From the NCBI GenBank assembly GCA_018350325.1, contig JAEVLN010000002.1, positions 3,064,295-3,128,294 of the forward strand: a DNA stretch of 64,000 bases, in the 5' to 3' direction. The notes below the pieces were generated by a model. It was not told the DNA's origin. It did no database searches and saw only the letters and a program-made list of their open reading frames with translations. Shown piece by piece: positions 60,159 to 64,000 of this stretch. How positions within the stretch are numbered: the first letter of the stretch is position 1; every line of letters starts with the position of its first letter. The translations under genes were made by a program, and so were the position numbers. The stretch comes from Globodera rostochiensis (lineage: Eukaryota > Nematoda > Chromadorea > Rhabditida > Heteroderidae).

Positions 60159-62150
60159 ATGAGCTATCAGCAAAGGGGTGACAACGGTGGGTATGAGCGT
60201 AAATACGACAATCGTGGACCACCAAGGGACAGCAACGATGACCGAAAGGGAGGTGGCGGTGGAGATTATGGCCATGGGCCATTAAAAAGCGGTATGTATA
60301 GTATATCAATCTTTTTTTTTGTTTGTAAATAATTTTTTAGATGACCATAATGGAGGTGGCGGTTACGGACGAGATGGTGGAGGATATGGAGGAGGAGGAG
60401 GAGGGTATGGACGAGGCGGTGGAGGAGGATATGGACGGGATGGCGGAGGAGGTGGATATGGACGGGATGGCGGCGGCGGAGGAGGAGGAGGCTACGGACG
60501 TGGTGGTGGTGGTTATGGACGAGACGGTGGCGGAGGAGGTGGCAGGTTTACTGGGTCGAGAGGGCACCCACGGCAGTACGGGAACGATTCCTACAACAAC
60601 AATGGAGGAGGTTAATTTACACGTAAAGCGAAAAAATTCTAAATGTGAGGAAATGATATCACTTTTGCGGCCCTTTTAGGGCAAATCAATGGCCGGTGGT
60701 TGTTGAAAGGCCCCACCGGGGAAAATGTTAACCAATTTTATTACTGCTAATTTTATTGGTTGTTTTTTTTTGATGGAGGGGTATTTTTAATTCGTGTGGG
60801 CCATAGTGCCAAAAATAGGATGCAAATTTCCTAGTTTTGGATAAAATTCTAACGCACAGAAAATTGTAACAAATTTAATTTAGATGTTGGGGATAGAAAG
60901 CGAGCAGCAGACGGTGGAGGACAAGATGAGTATGAAGCACCGCCGTCTAAGCAAAAAAAGTTTGTTGTTTTTTCGTGGGTTTGTCATCTTTTCCCATAAA
61001 TTTGTGTAGATTATGCTTAATGACTGTCTGAATTGCACACGCTTACCCGTTCTTCTTCTTCTTCTTCTAGAATGTTTATTAAATCACACAATTTCAGGGA
61101 AACTGGGCCAATCGTTGTGGAGATAAAGACAAAAGTGGACGGAACAGTTACGAAACTGAGTACCAAGGTTTTGGTTTACCACCAAGATTTGTTAAATAAT
61201 TGCATATTTTTGTGTAGGATGGTGTTCCGGTGCAGAGCTTTTCCGAACTCCACGAAGTTATCATAGTTGGCCAATTAGAAGACCTTGATCTGACAAATGA
61301 AGTGGCACTCTTTCTTGGCAAAATGTCTCCTTTCTTCGCGGGCAAAGGCGCTTCGGTGTGCAGCCCTTCAAACAACTCTCGTATGCAAATAAAATTAAAC
61401 AAATCGAGTCGTAGAAATTGAATTAGTCTTGTTGCTATTGCCCTGAACAAATAACTAAACTCAATGTTTTCAGTCGTTGGCTGCAAAAATTTGGTTTCCA
61501 TTTCGTCGGCACTGCTCAGTACTTGTGCCTTTATGCAGATGAGGGGCGACCACCTTCAAATACTCCAGTCACCCGTCTGTGAACGGATCAGTGAACTCCA
61601 TTTGGTATTGCATTACGCTTATCTGAGCATTGTTTGGCTATGATTTGAAACAAAACTTAATTTATTTTACGCATTTAGGAGCTCGATTTTGTGATTTTGG
61701 ACTTTACTTCGTTAGAGTGCAAGGCTCTGACAAAATGGTTGGTCGGCAAAAAGGCCAAAAAAAGTGCGAAAAAATTGCTCATCCGACCGAAAAGTCGCGA
61801 CTTTATCATGCGCTGGGTCACATCCTTGCGAAATGTTTGGACATTTTTCCATTTGGTTAAACGTTACTTTTAAGGACCGCCTGGACAACATTTACCAAGT
61901 GCTTATTCAATCCGATTTTGGTCTCGAACCGTTCTCTTCCATTTGCGGCTCCAAGGCAAACATGACGATTGAGATGCGTCACTGTGCCGGCAAAGGATTT
62001 TTGTTGAACAAGTATGCCACAGAACAGGTTTGACTCATTGGCGTTCGAGTTAAACGATAGTATTTAATATAGGATAAAATCGCGGGTTACGATTACCTTC
62101 TGGGTGCTCCGGTCGTCAAGTTGTCTTTTGTTGCGAAACAACCCCTCTGA
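60159..62150 (+). CDS. Glycine-rich RGG-type protein with unknown C-terminal domain
   Basis: Nine exons in phase: 60159-60291, 60341-60610, 60884-60959, 61071-61167, 61218-61380, 61474-61604, 61679-61855, 61875-62027, 62073-62150; 425 aa. Residues 1-135 are Gly/Tyr/Arg/Asp-rich, with many GYGRDGGG repeats, like the RNA-binding, phase-separating tails of hnRNP proteins. A Lys-rich hinge (PPSKQKK, about 155) leads to a roughly 265-residue globular part with FRETGPIVVEIKTKVDGTV, LHEVIIVGQLEDLDL, ELHLELDFVILDFTSLECK and YDYLLGAPVVKLSFV. I do not recognise this domain. If the second intron were not used, the protein would stop at 60615 after the Gly-rich part. Phase agreement through six more exons favours the long form. 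Confidence 0.7.
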
Positions 62151-62331
62151 GGTTCGTTACAACTTTCAACCTCAATTTCAGTTCCTCACATTTTCCTTTG
62201 CATATGGTGGGGGGGGGGGAGGCGCAGCTAATTTCATTTTTGGGGGGGGGGGGGGTCCTGCTTTCCTAATACGCCCTGGTGGGGGGGGCGTATAATATCA
62301 AAGAGTTCGGACGTTGAAACTCACTTTTAGC
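62151..62331. other. Convergent 3' spacer
   Basis: Short spacer with G9-G12 runs at about 62211, 62242 and 62281. Nothing else is seen. Confidence 0.4.
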
Positions 62332-62655
62332 TCATTGGGTCGACGACAGTGTTTCGTACTGACGTGGCCTTTGCTCTTCAACGTTGAATATTTTACTTTT
62401 GACCGATTTTTTCCTTTCAATTTGCTCTTGCGTCTGTAAAAGTGCGTACCTATCAAATTTAATAAAATTGTATTTTATATTTGCGGTTGAAATTTGCCTT
62501 TTCTGCCGAAATTCCCCCAGTTGAGTACGCACTTTGCCTTGCCGCAACTTCCCTTTTTACGTTTCGTCGATATTTTTTTATTGCCGACGCATTGATAAGT
62601 TTTTGTTTGATTTCATCGATCTCTTCATTTTCGGTGCCTTTAGGAAGGCTTTTTG
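62332..62655 (-). CDS. Two terminal exons of an unknown basic, helical protein
   Basis: Exons 62655-62529 and 62449-62332 join in phase and end at TGA. They encode about 81 residues including NEEIDEIKQKLINASAIKK, YRRNVKREVAARQSAYALL and QTQEQIERKKSVKSKIFNVE, a charged, mostly helical segment. The upstream exon needed before 62655 (acceptor ATTTACAG, incoming phase 1) could not be found with confidence, so the N-terminus is missing here. No family is recognised. Confidence 0.5.
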
Positions 62656-64000
62656 CTGTAAATCATATCAATTGATGAAACTTCTAAAATTGATTAAAAT
62701 TTCACAAAATTAAATTCTGCCTAATTAATTAGAATCATTTCAGTGAATGCTTTGACGATAACAAAGCAAATACAAATAAAACACAACGCGCTTTTGTCCA
62801 AAATGTTCAAGAAGGGAGGAACGGCTCCCCTCTGTTCACCATAATGCATAGTAATAATAATAATGCCAAAAATAAATCCGTTACCCCCCCCCGTCCGTCC
62901 ATCCATCCATTAGTCCTTTTTCGCGCTCCATTCACTTTGCATTCCCATTTTTCAACCAATTATAGCCCTGTGACAGGTTCGCCCTCTAATTAAAAGCTTT
63001 TATCCCCCGAGGGTCTGAGGAGGAACATTTGCCATATGGGAGGCGGGGGCGAGGAGGAGTCATTTTGTTTGGTCTTTGACGGCAAATTCCCAAATGATCC
63101 CCTCCCCTCCCCTCCCCTCCCCCTCAGATTGGATGGATTTTTCACAGACATCGACAGAAACAACGGACGGTGGTCTTCCGCGCCGATTTGACTTTGGCAT
63201 AATTTTAAAGGGCAAAACGCCCATTGGCCAGGGGGGGGGGTAGAGGACTTTACTGCTCGCGGTGCATTAACCCGTCAAAAATGTTCAATTAAATTTAAAA
63301 TTCGGCCATATGTATTCGCTATTTAAAATTCGACGAGTCAGCCACAAAAATCCGACTTTCTCAGCTCGAGTTAATGTGTTACCTAAAGCATTGCTTGAAG
63401 GCAAATAATTTATCAGAATTTTCCATTGTTTCTGTCACACAGCGGGAAGTGCGCAGCAAATGGTATCGTTTGATTGTGTGCCCGTCAGTTCTTGACATTG
63501 TGCCCGATAATTCACTCCCCCCCCCCCTCCCACACAATTCGTTGCTGTGTTTGCCCTCTTGTCCCCCCCCCCAACCAGCAGCATCATCTTCATCCGTTTC
63601 GTCTAATCCCCCCGGTCGATGGTCGTCATCTCATCATCAATTGTTCACAGAAGACGAAGAAGCAAAAGAATGGACGGGGGGGGGGGGAGAACAAATGGCT
63701 TAAACGGGAGGGGGACAACATCAATCTGCTGAAGAGTTTAGCAATTAATCGCTCGGAATACAAAATGTGTAAACCAAAAAACAAATGTCCCAATTTTTGG
63801 ACACATCGAAATTTGATCGGGAATTGTTGAGTCGAGAAACAGGTCGTTGAGTCCGCACTTATTAGTGTTAGGCAAATGGATTTTCCATTAATCGGTATCG
63901 GTAACTTACCGTGGAAGCTAAAATTTTTGGATCGGTATCGGCAAATTTGTACCCATTTTTACCGCGCTGAATTTTTCCCATGACGAAGACTAATTTTTAT
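62656..64000. other. Right-end region without supported gene
   Basis: AT-rich DNA with CCCTCC repeats at 63100-63125 and several C/G runs. Open frames near 63374-63830 are shaped by low-complexity C/G runs and lack exon borders. The last 150 bp repeat GGTATCGG words (63893, 63931) and may be the edge of another repeat. The 5' part of the gene ending at 62332 may lie here. Confidence 0.35.

Noticed and set aside
60319..60615. A separate short glycine-rich gene ending at 60615
   Set aside because: A donor at 60611 joins in phase to six or more downstream exons, so this is better read as exon 2 of a longer gene.
63374..63830. Overlapping plus-strand open frames at the right end
   Set aside because: Driven by C and G runs, in different frames, with no domain or splice structure.
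1..64000. Bacterial-type features (operons, ribosome binding sites, CRISPR, insertion sequences)
   Set aside because: The DNA is spliced eukaryotic genome; nothing of this kind is present.

Overview
The window is nuclear DNA of a nematode, most likely a plant-parasitic cyst nematode (Heterodera/Globodera group); that placement is inference. Genes are dense, on both strands, and split into many small exons by introns that are often 40-100 nt long. Orthologues of Caenorhabditis genes are recognisable (MUT-7, BBS-8, PXF-1, a RING1-type Polycomb protein, PAX-3). A tandem F-box-associated gene family of the kind I associate with cyst nematodes is present. Gene models were built by hand: each exon join was chosen for GT-AG (or GC-AG) borders, phase agreement and protein similarity recalled from memory. 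No database search was run.

Layout: 206-2587 (-) RING1/RNF2-type E3 ligase; 3524-8153 (+) MUT-7/EXD3 exonuclease, divergent from it; 8867-9703 (+) small single-pass membrane protein; 10426-13303 (+) NADAR-domain protein; 14215-17124 (-) BBS8/TTC8; 18461-22106 (+) SPPL2-type intramembrane protease; 22472-24101 (+) double GNAT acetyltransferase; 26040-31095 (+) Pax3/7; 33234-35174 (+) a second, shortened Pax-like gene; 35275-38725 (-) NOG2/GNL2 GTPase; 39208-39799 (+) small basic protein; 40.3-42.4 kb nested inverted-repeat transposons; 42852-44888 (+) an apparent RapGAP/F-box-family chimera; 45726-46851 (+) intact F-box-family gene; 47525-58631 (-) PDZ-GEF (RAPGEF2/6, pxf-1), 30 exons; 60159-62150 (+) glycine-rich RGG-type protein with an unknown C-terminal domain; 62332-62655 (-) two exons of an unknown gene.

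Functional themes: the divergent pair at the left end joins Polycomb histone ubiquitination to small-RNA silencing. BBS8 carries a probable RFX X-box in its promoter. The two Pax genes are a tandem duplication in which the second copy has lost the RED half of its paired domain. A RapGEF lies next to a gene that keeps RapGAP-like sequence but no catalytic domain. Eight of about 154 introns that I modelled start with GC instead of GT. Poly-G/poly-C runs and minisatellites are common between genes and in introns.
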